Counted from the first letter of the stretch, positions 9,401-17,699 are shown. The stretch: DNA of 64,000 nt from Chitinophagaceae bacterium (GCA_028288365.1 JAQBNU010000109.1:1-64000), one strand, 5' to 3'. The notes: generated by a model not told the origin, from the letters alone. Program-made: numbers and translations.

Positions 9401-9430
9401 TTGTTACGACAAATTTACTTCGGTGTTAAG
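9401..9430 (-). promoter_or_regulatory. 30-bp motif shared with TonB-receptor promoter
   Basis: Beginning TTGTTACGACAA and ending GTGTTAAG on the plus strand, this block lies 40-69 bases upstream of the 513-residue lipoprotein start. It matches a block at 12341-12370 upstream of the receptor gene at 23 of 30 positions with no gap. Likely an operator read by the same regulator. Confidence 0.6.
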
Positions 9431-9480
9431 CTACCGCTAACTAAGAGCTATCTGTGTAAACAAATTGTTACCAAAAAAAG

Positions 9481-9513
9481 AAGGCAATAGCGAAATTGCT
9501 ATTGCCTTTTAAA
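9481..9513 (-). terminator. Terminator after TonB-dependent receptor gene
   Basis: A perfect 11-bp stem AAGGCAATAGC / GCTATTGCCTT (9481-9508) with a 6-base loop. On the minus strand it is followed by a T-tract (complement of the A-run at 9473-9479). It lies just after the receptor stop codon. Confidence 0.88.
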
Positions 9514-9531
9514 AATAGGATTAAGCCGTGA

Positions 9532-12297
9532 TTACAAATTATAACGTACTGCAATAGTGAAGTAATTCCCTTTTTTATAATTCACCAATTGCGAGTTGTC
9601 GCCTTCTTTTCTGCTGTAATTGCCGTTTGCACTAAAGTTCTGAACCCAGATTACCGATTGATTGAATATATCCACGGCACCTGCTGTGATAGAGAATTTC
9701 TTCACCGTTTTCGTAATCGTTGCATCCAGCGTGCTACGTGGAGTTTCAATCACATCTGCATAGTTACCATTACCTACCGTTACGATACGCGGACCAAAGA
9801 TATTATACAACACACTCGCGCTCCATCCACTCTTATCATTTTGATAGTATAAACCGGCGTTGATCACATAAGGTGACTGGCCTTGTAGCGGACGTTTACT
9901 GGCATTGTTCCAATAAAATGCATTTTGAGAAGGCAGAGTTACTTGACTTTTAATTAAGGAAGCATTCAATAACAAAGAGAGGTTTTTTGCTTGTTCAGTA
10001 ATGAATCCCAAATTCTTTTTTACTTCCAATTCAATCCCTGCGATGTAAGCAGTCGGTGCATTTTGGAAGGAGTAAGTCAACTGCGCCGTGTTAAGAGAAA
10101 CTGATTCAATGGCATTGGTAATGTCTTTGTAGAAACCCGCTACACTGATGATCTCTTCCGGCGTAGGATAAAATTCATAACGCAAATCATAATTATTGAT
10201 AGTCGCCACTTTCAAATTAGGATTACCTGATAAGGCGGAAAGCGTGGCAAATTGATAGAAAGTAAACGGTACTTTTTCTCTAAACTCAGGACGGTTTAAT
10301 GATTTACCGTAAGCCACACGTACCAATTGACGTTCTGTTATATTATAACTCAAATTGAGAGAAGGTAAAAAATAAGACGTGGTATTGTTGATGTTCAGAG
10401 GTTGATCTGAGTCTGATGTTGTTTTAATATTCTGCACGTTATTTTCATAACGCACACCTGTTAATAATTTAAACTTACTGAAAGCTAAATTCACAGATGC
10501 ATAGAAGGCCGCCAGCTGATTATATCCTTTATAGGTATATGCTCCTTTTACATCTTCTGCTATGCTGAAGCCATTGGTAAATGAAACGTTACCCGGATCG
10601 AAGATGTTGCTTACGCCTTGGTATTGAATATTATTTTGATAATTAGGCGAACCAGGATTTTGAACGGTATAACCAAATACACGTGCCTTGAACTCTCTCG
10701 ATTTCATTTCAAGAAAAGTACCTAAATTAAAATCAAGTGCTAATTTTTCATTGAACAGTTTAAATTTCTGTGTGAAGTTGGCGGTACCGACTACTCCGTT
10801 TTCTTTTAGGTTCTGATAAAACCTACTTGTGCCAGAATTGATATCACTCCCGCTGGTAGCGGCCTGTATCGTTTCAGTTCCATCAGATGCCACGTTATAA
10901 ATCGCTCTGCGTTGATCCGGATCACTCTTCTTGGAAAGAGAATAACCCAATGTCCAATCGAAGAACGTATTTTTCTTTTCGTGTTTACCTGCCACTTGTG
11001 TCGTATAAATCGTACGAGACGTGTAACCAATGGTGTATTGTTTTCTGTATAAATTACCTTGAGCATCCGATAAGCCTCTGTCTACGGATTGATTGATGCC
11101 ATTTTGGATAAAGAAATTTCTAAATTCAAAACGATGTCTTTCATTCAAAATTAAATTGAAGTTGGCAATGGCACCAAGTCTTGCCTGGTTGGTATATTCC
11201 TTTTCATTTCTGACACCAATCAAACCACTTTGATCAGAGTCCTGACGACGAATAGAAAAAGTAGTATTGACATTAGAATAGTTGAGCGACGTGATCACGC
11301 CCAGTTTTTTTCTGGCCACATCAAACACATTGGTATAGTTAAGTCCTATCCTAACATCCGGTGCTGCATTCTTCGTTTGTCTGGAAGAGGCAGTGTTATT
11401 GAATTTCTGACCATCTGCATCACTCAGGTTAGAATTGGCTTGAGAAGGAACGTTGGGTAATTTTCTTTCTCCACTATCAAATCCTAAAAAATCTGTCGGA
11501 CTTTTATCCTTCGTGAAAGGAGAAAAAGTTGTTCCATTTCTGGAACCCAAAAGCAACCCTACGTTGAATGATTTCCTTGTCGGTGTCTTGGTATAGATCT
11601 TCACCAAACCACCGGCATAGTCACCCGGCAATTCCGGTGATGGTGTTTTATAAACTAAGATACGTTCAACTACAGCACTTGGCACCGCATCAAAAGAAAA
11701 TGCTTTACGATCCGCTTCCAAACTTGGTGCTGTTACGTCATTTAACCAAACCGTATTGTATCGGTCGTTCAATCCACGAATCATGATGAACCGGTTATCA
11801 ACCACCGACACACCTGGTATACGTTGTACAACCTGTGCTGCATCACGATCCTGTCCTTTGGCAATTTGCTCACTGGAAATACCGGAGACCACCTGATCCG
11901 CTTCTCTCATCTCTTGCACTACCGCAGCTTCCGATGCTTTTTCTTTTACACCGATTACCGTTACTTCCATCACATCGTTGGCATGATCTGTAGCCATGGT
12001 AATGGTGCCTAGATCGGTTACACCACCCACTGTGATCTTCACATCATGAATGATGCGGTCTTGGTAACCGAGGTATGCAATTTTAAAATTATACGTGCCT
12101 TCTGGAATATTTTCTATAATGAATGATCCGTCGATATCCGTCACTCCGCCAATGGCATTGTTATCAACGACAGACACTACAGCACCGATGAGAGCCTCCG
12201 CGTTTGTGGAATCGGAAGCGACACCTTTTAATGTTCCTTTTTGGGCATAAGCCGCCACCTGGAGGAATACCAATAAGCTGAAGAAGACTTTGTACAT
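9532..12297 (-). CDS. TonB-dependent outer membrane receptor with carboxypeptidase-like N-terminal domain
   Basis: A 921-residue outer-membrane receptor energised by TonB-ExbBD. The Met at 12297 is preferred as start because it begins a clean signal peptide (MYKVFFSLLVFLQVAAYAQ); the open frame extends 10 codons further upstream. Next comes a CarboxypepD_reg-like beta-sandwich (about residues 20-105, 'LKGVASDSTNAEALIGAVVSV'). The plug domain holds 'RIPGVSVVDNRFIMIRGLNDRYN', and a long 22-strand-type barrel ends 'YFTIAVRYNL'. There is no SusD gene alongside; instead a 513-residue lipoprotein follows. The substrate is unknown. It may be phosphate-related, because direct repeats upstream resemble Pho-type boxes, but that is inference. 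Confidence 0.93.
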   Translation of the reverse strand: MYKVFFSLLVFLQVAAYAQKGTLKGVASDSTNAEALIGAVVSVVDNNAIGGVTDIDGSFIIENIPEGTYNFKIAYLGYQDRIIHDVKITVGGVTDLGTITMATDHANDVMEVTVIGVKEKASEAAVVQEMREADQVVSGISSEQIAKGQDRDAAQVVQRIPGVSVVDNRFIMIRGLNDRYNTVWLNDVTAPSLEADRKAFSFDAVPSAVVERILVYKTPSPELPGDYAGGLVKIYTKTPTRKSFNVGLLLGSRNGTTFSPFTKDKSPTDFLGFDSGERKLPNVPSQANSNLSDADGQKFNNTASSRQTKNAAPDVRIGLNYTNVFDVARKKLGVITSLNYSNVNTTFSIRRQDSDQSGLIGVRNEKEYTNQARLGAIANFNLILNERHRFEFRNFFIQNGINQSVDRGLSDAQGNLYRKQYTIGYTSRTIYTTQVAGKHEKKNTFFDWTLGYSLSKKSDPDQRRAIYNVASDGTETIQAATSGSDINSGTSRFYQNLKENGVVGTANFTQKFKLFNEKLALDFNLGTFLEMKSREFKARVFGYTVQNPGSPNYQNNIQYQGVSNIFDPGNVSFTNGFSIAEDVKGAYTYKGYNQLAAFYASVNLAFSKFKLLTGVRYENNVQNIKTTSDSDQPLNINNTTSYFLPSLNLSYNITERQLVRVAYGKSLNRPEFREKVPFTFYQFATLSALSGNPNLKVATINNYDLRYEFYPTPEEIISVAGFYKDITNAIESVSLNTAQLTYSFQNAPTAYIAGIELEVKKNLGFITEQAKNLSLLLNASLIKSQVTLPSQNAFYWNNASKRPLQGQSPYVINAGLYYQNDKSGWSASVLYNIFGPRIVTVGNGNYADVIETPRSTLDATITKTVKKFSITAGAVDIFNQSVIWVQNFSANGNYSRKEGDNSQLVNYKKGNYFTIAVRYNL

Positions 12298-12324
12298 GTT
12301 TGAAAATAATGTTACCTGTTGTGG

Positions 12325-12332
12325 CAAAATTA
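12325..12332 (-). promoter_or_regulatory. Putative -7 element (TAATTTTG) of receptor promoter
   Basis: Read on the minus strand this is TAATTTTG, a match to the Bacteroidota TAnnTTTG element. A TTG lies about 17 bases upstream as a possible -33 element. It is 28 bases before the chosen receptor start, and it overlaps the alternative upstream start codon, supporting the Met at 12297. Confidence 0.5.
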
Positions 12333-12340
12333 CACATGCC

Positions 12341-12432
12341 TTGTTACAACAACTTTATGAGAGTGTTAAGGTAATGTTACCGACTACAGATTTGATAACA
12401 TGAAATTAACATAGCGAAGATTATGTTAACAT
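12341..12432 (-). promoter_or_regulatory. Operator region with shared 30-bp motif and repeated TAACAT boxes
   Basis: 12341-12370 carries the block shared with 9401-9430. Further upstream (minus-strand sense), TAACAT occurs at 12396, 12407 and 12427, that is, spaced 11 and 20 bases. Regular spacing near one and two helical turns fits a response-regulator dimer site such as a Pho box. The identity of the regulator is inferred, not shown. Confidence 0.45.
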
Positions 12433-12445
12433 TAAAAAAATATAA

Positions 12446-12570
12446 CAGTGGGCAGTTGTCAGTGATCAGTAACTATTTTACAAACTGAGCATCTATAAAT
12501 TATCCATTCAACATTTATTAAGGAGACACTTATCACACACAGTACTGATCACTGTCCACCGACAACTATT
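12446..12570. repeat. Inverted pair of GTTGTC...TGATCA repeats
   Basis: The left arm at 12446-12472 contains GTTGTCAGTGATCAGTAAC and the right arm at 12541-12570 contains TACTGATCACTG followed by CGACAAC. They are imperfect reverse complements about 70 bases apart. The same TGATCACTGACAAC core recurs at 17611, 31057 and 35819, always between genes. Confidence 0.8.
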
Positions 12571-12573
12571 TAT

Positions 12574-13152
12574 TTATGCATGCAATCCGGCTACTCCACC
12601 AGACACTACAAACTTCATTGCCTCTGAACTGGAAATCTTAAGGTGTTGTATGTCTTTCGTCGGAACCATGAATAAGTTTCCAGAGATATTATAAGAGTGA
12701 GGAAAATAAACGGCTGTATGTTCCAGCAGTCCCAAATCGTTTAAGTCTTCTCTGGTGATGAATCCGATCCGATAAAAATTCAATTGCGCATCTACCTTTA
12801 CCAGTACAGGATGATCAAATTTCCTTTTCTCTCCTACAAAAGCATCCATGACATCTTTAGTAGACGAATACAAGAGATTGACCAAAGGGATACGCTTGAT
12901 GGAACTTTCAAAAATAGTAATCAGCGATTTAGTTAAGAAATTAGAAGCGATATAGCCCAAGGTCAGAATAAAAGAAACCACAATCACTATGCCTACACCG
13001 GGATATAATGTGATTTGAAACAATCTCGGTACTACATTATCCAACCATAGAAACAAAGCGACAATGATATAAATCGTAATAGCGAATGGAGCAATCACAA
13101 TTAATCCCTGTACAAAGTAACGCAATACCTTTCTCCACACTTTGTTTTTCAT
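12574..13152 (-). CDS. DUF502 family membrane protein
   Basis: A 192-residue protein with two N-terminal transmembrane helices (about residues 12-34 and 50-72), followed by a soluble C-terminal domain with the conserved 'RIPLVNLLYSSTKDVMDAF' and 'VYFPHSYNISGNLFMVP' segments. These identify the DUF502 family of widespread bacterial inner-membrane proteins of unknown function. It starts 2 bases after the ispH stop codon, so the two are co-transcribed. Nothing further about function can be read. Confidence 0.88.
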   Translation of the reverse strand: MKNKVWRKVLRYFVQGLIVIAPFAITIYIIVALFLWLDNVVPRLFQITLYPGVGIVIVVSFILTLGYIASNFLTKSLITIFESSIKRIPLVNLLYSSTKDVMDAFVGEKRKFDHPVLVKVDAQLNFYRIGFITREDLNDLGLLEHTAVYFPHSYNISGNLFMVPTKDIQHLKISSSEAMKFVVSGGVAGLHA

Positions 13153-13154
13153 CT

Positions 13155-14036
13155 CTACAACGAGTTAATATATTCCTCCACTTGTTTCATCAGCCACATC
13201 GGAGTAGACGTAGCACCGCATATGCCTATGCGATCTCCAGCTTTAAACCAATCGCTGTCAATTTCTTTTTCATTCTCGACGAAATAACTTCTATCGTTTT
13301 CCAATTTGCAAACTCCATACAATGCTTTGCCATTGGAACTTTTCTTTCCGCTAACAAATAGAATGACATCGTTCTCTTTAGAAAATTTTTGAAGTTGTGG
13401 CTCTCTGTTAGAGACCTGACGGCAAATGCTGTCGTTGGCATCAAACGAATTGGTATCTCCATTTTGTGCCTTGATGCGTTCTTCGATCATGTCTTTCATT
13501 TTATAAAAGCCTTTGGTACTTTTTGTCGTCTGACTATAAAAGGAAACTGGTTTCGAAAAATCAATGTGATCAAGGTCTTCTTCTGTCGTCACGACGATTG
13601 CCTTCTCATTGGTCTGTCCTGTAAGCCCGATGACTTCTGCATGTCCTTGTTGACCGTAAATGATAATCTGTCCACCTTTTGCTTCTACATCATCAAAACT
13701 ATTCTTGACTCTGTTCTGCAATTTCAACACCACGGGACAAGAGGCATCTACCAATTCAATATTGTTTTTCAATGCCAGGGCATACGTCTCCGGAGGTTCG
13801 CCGTGCGCGCGGATCAATACTTTACAATTGGAGAGTGCTTCCAGTTGTTCGCGGTCTATCACTTTCAATCCTTTTTTTGACAAGCGCTCCACTTCCATCG
13901 CATTGTGTACGATGTCTCCTAGGCAATACAATGGTTCGCCTGTAGCCATCTCGTCTTCGGCCATCTGTATGGCGAATTCAACGCCAAAGCAGTAACCCGA
14001 ATTTTTATCAATACTTGTTTGCAGTGATTTTCCCAT
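13155..14036 (-). CDS. ispH: 4-hydroxy-3-methylbut-2-enyl diphosphate reductase
   Basis: Last enzyme of the non-mevalonate (MEP) isoprenoid pathway, which reduces HMBPP to IPP and DMAPP using a 4Fe-4S cluster. The 293-residue protein has the three cluster cysteines expected: SGYCFGVEFA (Cys16), 'VDASCPVV' and 'DSICRQVSNRE'. It also has the substrate-binding motif 'IRAHGEPPETY'. Length and motif order match the IspH/LytB family. Co-transcribed with DUF502 downstream. Upstream, 122 bases containing a large inverted repeat separate it from cmk. Confidence 0.96.
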   Translation of the reverse strand: MGKSLQTSIDKNSGYCFGVEFAIQMAEDEMATGEPLYCLGDIVHNAMEVERLSKKGLKVIDREQLEALSNCKVLIRAHGEPPETYALALKNNIELVDASCPVVLKLQNRVKNSFDDVEAKGGQIIIYGQQGHAEVIGLTGQTNEKAIVVTTEEDLDHIDFSKPVSFYSQTTKSTKGFYKMKDMIEERIKAQNGDTNSFDANDSICRQVSNREPQLQKFSKENDVILFVSGKKSSNGKALYGVCKLENDRSYFVENEKEIDSDWFKAGDRIGICGATSTPMWLMKQVEEYINSL

Positions 14037-14043
14037 AATTTAT

Positions 14044-14129
14044 GAGGGACGAGCGAGGAGGAACGAGGGACGGATTTCCTATTTTGAAAGAAACGACTTT
14101 TCGTTCCTCGTCCCTCCTCGCTCGTCCCT
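14044..14129. repeat. Inverted repeat (GGGACGAGCGAGGAGGAACGA)
   Basis: The left arm at 14044-14069 and the right arm at 14101-14129 are near reverse complements (GGGACGAGCGAGGAGG...). They flank about 30 bases between ispH and cmk. A shorter relative, GGGACGAGGAACGA...TCGTTCCTCGTCC, occurs at 22880-22935 upstream of thrC's end. Likely a dispersed repeat family. Confidence 0.8.
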
Positions 14130-14158
14130 TTATTTAAAACCCTAACAACATCTTCGTG

Positions 14159-14863
14159 CTATACGTTCTCCAAAGGAAATGTAATCTCAATCATTTTGCT
14201 GACTGTCATATTCATGATCGCATCTACTTGCTCTTCAATCGTGACATAAGAGGTATCTATGATGACGGCATCTGCCGCTTTGACCAGAGGGCCTTCTTCT
14301 CTGGTGGTGTCCAGAAAATCTCTCTTGGTAATATTTTGTATGATGTCGTCCAGGTCGACTACTTGTTTTCTTTCGAGCAATTCTTGCTGACGACGGTAAG
14401 CCCTGATGTTGATATCAGCTGTCATGAATATTTTCAATTCTGCTTCAGGAAATACAGCCGTACCAATGTCTCTTCCATCCATCACCACACCTTTCTTCTT
14501 TCCCATCTTGCGTTGCAACGCGACCATGTGTTTTCGCACTGCCGGTAATGCACTGACTTCACTGACTTTATCAGAAATCTTCATCGAGCGAATTTCATCT
14601 TCTACATTCAACCCGTTGAGGTAAGTGTCAGAAGCTTTTTTCTTTTCGTTGAAGAGAAAGGTGACTTGTATTTTTTCCAAAGCCGTAGATACTGCTTTGG
14701 GATTGGTAAGATTGATGTAGTGATTCAAAAAATAAAGCGTAGCCGCTCTGTACATCGCTCCTGTATCAATGTACAAGTAACCCAGTTTAGAGGCGAGCAG
14801 TTTTGCTGTGGTACTTTTACCACAGGCAGAATAGCCGTCTATTGCAATGATTAACTTTTGCAT
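14159..14863 (-). CDS. cmk: Cytidylate kinase
   Basis: A 234-residue (d)CMP kinase that phosphorylates CMP/dCMP with ATP. The P-loop GYSACGKST is at residues 10-18. Also present are 'YIDTGAMYRAAT' (nucleotide-binding region), 'GVVMDGRDIGTAVFPEAELKIFMTA' and 'RDFLDTTREEGPLVKAADAVIIDTS', all characteristic of the bacterial Cmk family. The start ATG at 14863 begins the first beta strand. Probably the first gene of a cmk-ispH-DUF502 set, though the repeat between cmk and ispH may attenuate transcription. Confidence 0.96.
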   Translation of the reverse strand: MQKLIIAIDGYSACGKSTTAKLLASKLGYLYIDTGAMYRAATLYFLNHYINLTNPKAVSTALEKIQVTFLFNEKKKASDTYLNGLNVEDEIRSMKISDKVSEVSALPAVRKHMVALQRKMGKKKGVVMDGRDIGTAVFPEAELKIFMTADINIRAYRRQQELLERKQVVDLDDIIQNITKRDFLDTTREEGPLVKAADAVIIDTSYVTIEEQVDAIMNMTVSKMIEITFPLENV

Positions 14864-14894
14864 GCTGTTTTAATTTCTCAACACCTCTAAAAAA

Positions 14895-14917
14895 ATATGC
14901 CCCATTCGGGGGCATAT
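14895..14917 (-). terminator. Terminator after small lipoprotein gene
   Basis: The hairpin ATATGCCCC / GGGGGCATAT with an ATTC loop, followed on the minus strand by seven T residues. It lies just downstream of the 43-residue lipoprotein ORF ending at 14933. Confidence 0.88.
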
Positions 14918-14932
14918 ACTCAGGAATATTTT

Positions 14933-15064
14933 CTATCTGTTATGTCCCTGTCTTGCTTTTTTTGCCGGCTGAGGGTGCCATGATTGATTTCTGTGACCAG
15001 AAGGAGCAGTGCAAGAAGCAGCGAAGATCAAAACGACGAACGATAAAGCGATCAATGATTTCAT
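14933..15064 (-). CDS. Very small lipoprotein (43 aa)
   Basis: A short open frame: ATG at 15064, TAG at 14933-14935. It encodes a lipoprotein signal (MKSLIALSFVVLIFAASC, Cys18) and only about 25 mature residues, rich in His, Gln, Arg and Lys, ending 'KARQGHNR'. A strong terminator follows directly, which supports real expression. It looks like a diverged relative of the neighbouring 49-residue lipoprotein at 15122-15271. Function unknown; possibilities include metal binding or an envelope-stress peptide, both speculative. Confidence 0.65.
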   Translation of the reverse strand: MKSLIALSFVVLIFAASCTAPSGHRNQSWHPQPAKKARQGHNR

Positions 15065-15121
15065 ATGGCGTTTGTTTACGGTGGTAGATAATTGATAAGG
15101 ATGAATGAATGGATCTAATCC

Positions 15122-15271
15122 TTACGGATGCCCGTGATGAGGCTTTTTGTTATGATGCGGACTAAATGGCTGGCTTTTTTCAGCCTTTTTTTCACGCAAC
15201 CCTGCACAAGAACCCATGCCGATAACCAATAGCATGGACAATAGGATCACATAATTCATTCTCTTTTTCAT
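15122..15271 (-). CDS. Very small His-rich lipoprotein (49 aa)
   Basis: From the ATG at 15271 this encodes MKKRMNYVILLSMLLVIGMGSC, a lipoprotein signal with Cys22, and a 27-residue mature peptide ending HHNKKPHHGHP. The open frame extends upstream into pyrB's 3' end, but the internal Met gives the proper signal peptide. Six histidines in the tail suggest metal binding, which is inference. It lies 70 bases after pyrB and 57 bases before the similar 43-residue ORF, so the pair may be expressed together. Confidence 0.7.
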   Translation of the reverse strand: MKKRMNYVILLSMLLVIGMGSCAGLREKKAEKSQPFSPHHNKKPHHGHP

Positions 15272-15341
15272 ATACGGAATCATCCTTAACAAGTATATTA
15301 AATAAGTGGTTAAAAAGTAAATTTTTGAGCCTAATTCTTCC

Positions 15342-16274
15342 TTACTGACCTTGTTTACCGGCAAGCAAATAGAGTACTGCCATGCGAATGGCCACTCCGT
15401 TTTCTACCTGGTCAAGAATAATGGAATGATGAGAATCTGCTACATCGCTGCTCAACTCCACGCCTCTGTTGATCGGCCCAGGATGCATGATGACTATTTC
15501 TTTATTTAAAGAATCCAGTAATTCTTTATTGATGCCATAGTACAAAGAATATTCCCGCAAGGAAGGGAAATATTTGATGGTCTGTCTTTCCAGCTGAATG
15601 CGCAAGACATTGGCCACATCACACCATTCAAGAGCTTTCCTCAGATCGTATTCTATCTTTACTCCCAATTCTCCAAGGTATTTGGGAATCAAAGTATTCG
15701 GACCGCAAACCATCACTTCTGCTCCAATTTTTTGCAGGGCGAAAATATTAGACAAAGCGACTCTTGAATGCAAGATGTCTCCGAAAATACAAACCTTTTT
15801 ACCTGCTACCGCACCCAGTTTTTCACGGATCGAAAAGGCATCCAATAAAGCCTGCGTCGGATGTTCATGTGTACCGTCACCGGCATTGATGATCTTGGCG
15901 TCTACGTTACGGGCCAGGAAATGAGCCGCACCTACACTGGAATGTCTCAACACCACCATGTCGACTTTCATCGCCAGGATATTATTGACCGTATCCAATA
16001 ACGTTTCTCCTTTCTTCACCGAACTGGAAGAAGAAGAAAAATTGACCACATCTGCGGATAATCTTTTTTCTGCCAATTCAAACGACAAGCGCGTGCGCGT
16101 GGAGTTTTCAAAAAACACATTGGCAATGGTGATGTCTCTTAGGGAAGGAACCTTCTTGATCGGGCGGTTGAGGACTTGTTTGAACTGATCTGCCGTTTCA
16201 AAAATAAGTTGTATATCCTCTTTTTTGAGTTCTTTTATTCCTAATAAATGCTTAACGCTCAGTTGACTTTGCAT
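15342..16274 (-). CDS. pyrB: Aspartate carbamoyltransferase catalytic subunit
   Basis: Committed step of pyrimidine synthesis: carbamoyl phosphate plus aspartate to N-carbamoylaspartate. The 310-residue protein has the carbamoyl-phosphate motif 'FFENSTRTRLSFELAEKRL', the 80s-loop region 'SSSSSSVKKGETLLDT', the 'GDGTHEHPTQALLD' motif and the C-terminal 'HPGPINRGVEL'. The chain lacks a fused or neighbouring pyrI regulatory subunit. It starts on the base next to the pyrR stop codon, so pyrR-pyrB form one operon. Confidence 0.97.
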   Translation of the reverse strand: MQSQLSVKHLLGIKELKKEDIQLIFETADQFKQVLNRPIKKVPSLRDITIANVFFENSTRTRLSFELAEKRLSADVVNFSSSSSSVKKGETLLDTVNNILAMKVDMVVLRHSSVGAAHFLARNVDAKIINAGDGTHEHPTQALLDAFSIREKLGAVAGKKVCIFGDILHSRVALSNIFALQKIGAEVMVCGPNTLIPKYLGELGVKIEYDLRKALEWCDVANVLRIQLERQTIKYFPSLREYSLYYGINKELLDSLNKEIVIMHPGPINRGVELSSDVADSHHSIILDQVENGVAIRMAVLYLLAGKQGQ

Positions 16275-16826
16275 TTACTTTTTATCGTTGTTTGTGACTA
16301 ACCAAATTTTATCTTCTGCCTTGTTCTGATCATTGAGCTCCACATGCACATGTTCACTGTCCAGGCAAATCACTTCTTTGCCTACATATTGTGCTTCGAT
16401 AGGAAGGTCTCTGCTGAACTTACGATCAACAAGTGCCAGCAATTCCACGTCTTTCGGACGTCCGAAGGCCATCATGGCATCCAGCGCAGCACGCACGGTG
16501 CGGCCAGTATACAATACATCGTCTACCAGTATCACTCGCTTGTCTTCAATGATGAATGGGACAATTGTAGCATTGGCTTTCAGCGGAGCTTCTTTACGCC
16601 TGAAATCGTCTCTGTGAAACGTAACATCCAGGTGCCCGAAGTGTACCTTCTTCTTTAAGCTTTTTTCCAAAATGGATTTGATGCGCTCTCCGACAATCAC
16701 TCCGCGCGGTTGAATGGCAAGGATCACCGACTCTTCAAAATGATCATGGTTCTCAATCAGTTGCTGGCACAATCGGTCGAGTGTGATTTGAAGAAGTTCG
16801 TTATCAAGAATAGAACGCTTAGACAT
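16275..16826 (-). CDS. pyrR: PyrR bifunctional pyrimidine regulator / uracil phosphoribosyltransferase
   Basis: A type I PRTase-fold protein of 183 residues. The PRPP-binding motif 'VILVDDVLYTGRTVRAALDA' and 'AIQPRGVIVGERI' identify PyrR. In Firmicutes PyrR binds pyr mRNA and attenuates transcription, and it also has weak uracil phosphoribosyltransferase activity. In this organism either role is possible. No obvious PyrR-binding anti-antiterminator was seen in the 59 bases before the gene. Directly abuts pyrB. Confidence 0.94.
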   Translation of the reverse strand: MSKRSILDNELLQITLDRLCQQLIENHDHFEESVILAIQPRGVIVGERIKSILEKSLKKKVHFGHLDVTFHRDDFRRKEAPLKANATIVPFIIEDKRVILVDDVLYTGRTVRAALDAMMAFGRPKDVELLALVDRKFSRDLPIEAQYVGKEVICLDSEHVHVELNDQNKAEDKIWLVTNNDKK

Positions 16827-16885
16827 GTTCGTTAAAATCTTACAAAAATAGAAAACTCCACGGGAGTATGAAACATTGAGGGAAA

Positions 16886-17296
16886 TTATTGTTCCCCCGC
16901 CAGAGCCATAATAATGTCAAACTCTTCTCTTTTGACCGGTTGCACCGATAAGCGCATAAATTTCACCAAAGCCATTTGAGTCAATCGCTTATCTGCCTTC
17001 ACCATTTCCAGTGTAACGGGATTTTTCAATTTTTTCACCGGTGCCACATCCACTACCGACCAATTGGTATCGTCGGTAGTAGGGTCCTGGTAAGCTTCAC
17101 CCACTACTTTCGCTATGCCTACTATTTCTTTGCCTTCATTGCTGTGATAAAACAACAATAAATCTCCCTTTTTCATGGCTCTTAGGTTGTTTCTAGCCGC
17201 ATAGTTTCTCACGCCTTCCCAAAAGGTCTTTTTCTCTTTCAACAATTGATCGAAGGAATATTTAAAAGGTTCTGATTTGATGAGCCAGTAGTTCAT
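16886..17296 (-). CDS. EVE domain-containing protein
   Basis: A 136-residue protein starting at the Met at 17296 (MNYWLIKSEP). The longer open frame upstream is unlikely to be coding because the EVE fold begins exactly here. Diagnostic segments are 'WEGVRNYAARNNLRAMKKGDLLLFYHSN' and 'GIAKVVGEAYQDPTTDD'. EVE domains belong to the PUA-like superfamily and are thought to bind modified bases in DNA or RNA. Close relatives include the thymocyte nuclear protein 1 family. Separated by 59 bases from pyrR; it could be in the same transcript. Confidence 0.93.
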   Translation of the reverse strand: MNYWLIKSEPFKYSFDQLLKEKKTFWEGVRNYAARNNLRAMKKGDLLLFYHSNEGKEIVGIAKVVGEAYQDPTTDDTNWSVVDVAPVKKLKNPVTLEMVKADKRLTQMALVKFMRLSVQPVKREEFDIIMALAGEQ

Positions 17297-17401
17297 AGAA
17301 GAGTATTTTGATTTAAAGGTAGGAATAAAAATGTAAAATTTAGTGGACTGTAATTGCCGATGCTTCGGGATCAATGATCAGAAATTATGTCTTTTTAGTT
17401 A

Positions 17402-17580
17402 ACAGTCCCATAGGGACTACATAACTGTAGAGCATTGTCATGCGGTCATTATTTTAAATCCCTTTAGGGATGACATCTTCTTGATAGAACGTCAATATTT
17501 ATTATTTCCAATCTGATCAACGAAAATAATCCATTGCGTAACATGATTATTCGCCCATATCGTCCCTAAGGGACTTGTCA
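17402..17580. repeat. REP-like cluster (TCCCTNNAGGGA with ACATAACTGTAG)
   Basis: This non-coding stretch carries three short palindromes: GTCCCATAGGGAC near 17404, ATCCCTTTAGGGAT near 17458 and GTCCCTAAGGGAC near 17563. The first is followed by TACATAACTGTAGAGC. The same arrangement, palindrome plus ACATAACTGTAG, occurs at 29996-30070 between argG and argC. This marks a dispersed repeat family filling the gap before polX. Confidence 0.8.
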
Positions 17581-17610
17581 TCCTGATGTCTCAATATAAT
17601 TCAGATTCTA

Positions 17611-17648
17611 GGCGACTGATCACTGACAACTGTCCACTGACCACTCAC
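17611..17648. repeat. TGATCACTGACAAC-type dispersed repeat
   Basis: GACTGATCACTGACAACTG is followed by TCCACTGACCACTC, the same core as at 12446-12570, 31057-31108 and 35819-35867. It lies within the 5' extension of the polX open frame, arguing that the extension is not translated. Confidence 0.75.
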
Positions 17649-17699
17649 TTGTACTTGGCTCACAAACTTCTTACTTTTACCCTTCAGCAAAATCAACGC

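Noticed and set aside
17402-17580. CRISPR array
   Set aside because: Repeats are short palindromes with irregular spacing and there are no cas genes in the window.
17586-17699. 38-codon N-terminal extension of the PolX-like ORF
   Set aside because: Contains the dispersed TGATCACTGACAAC repeat; the family N-terminus begins at the Met at 17700.
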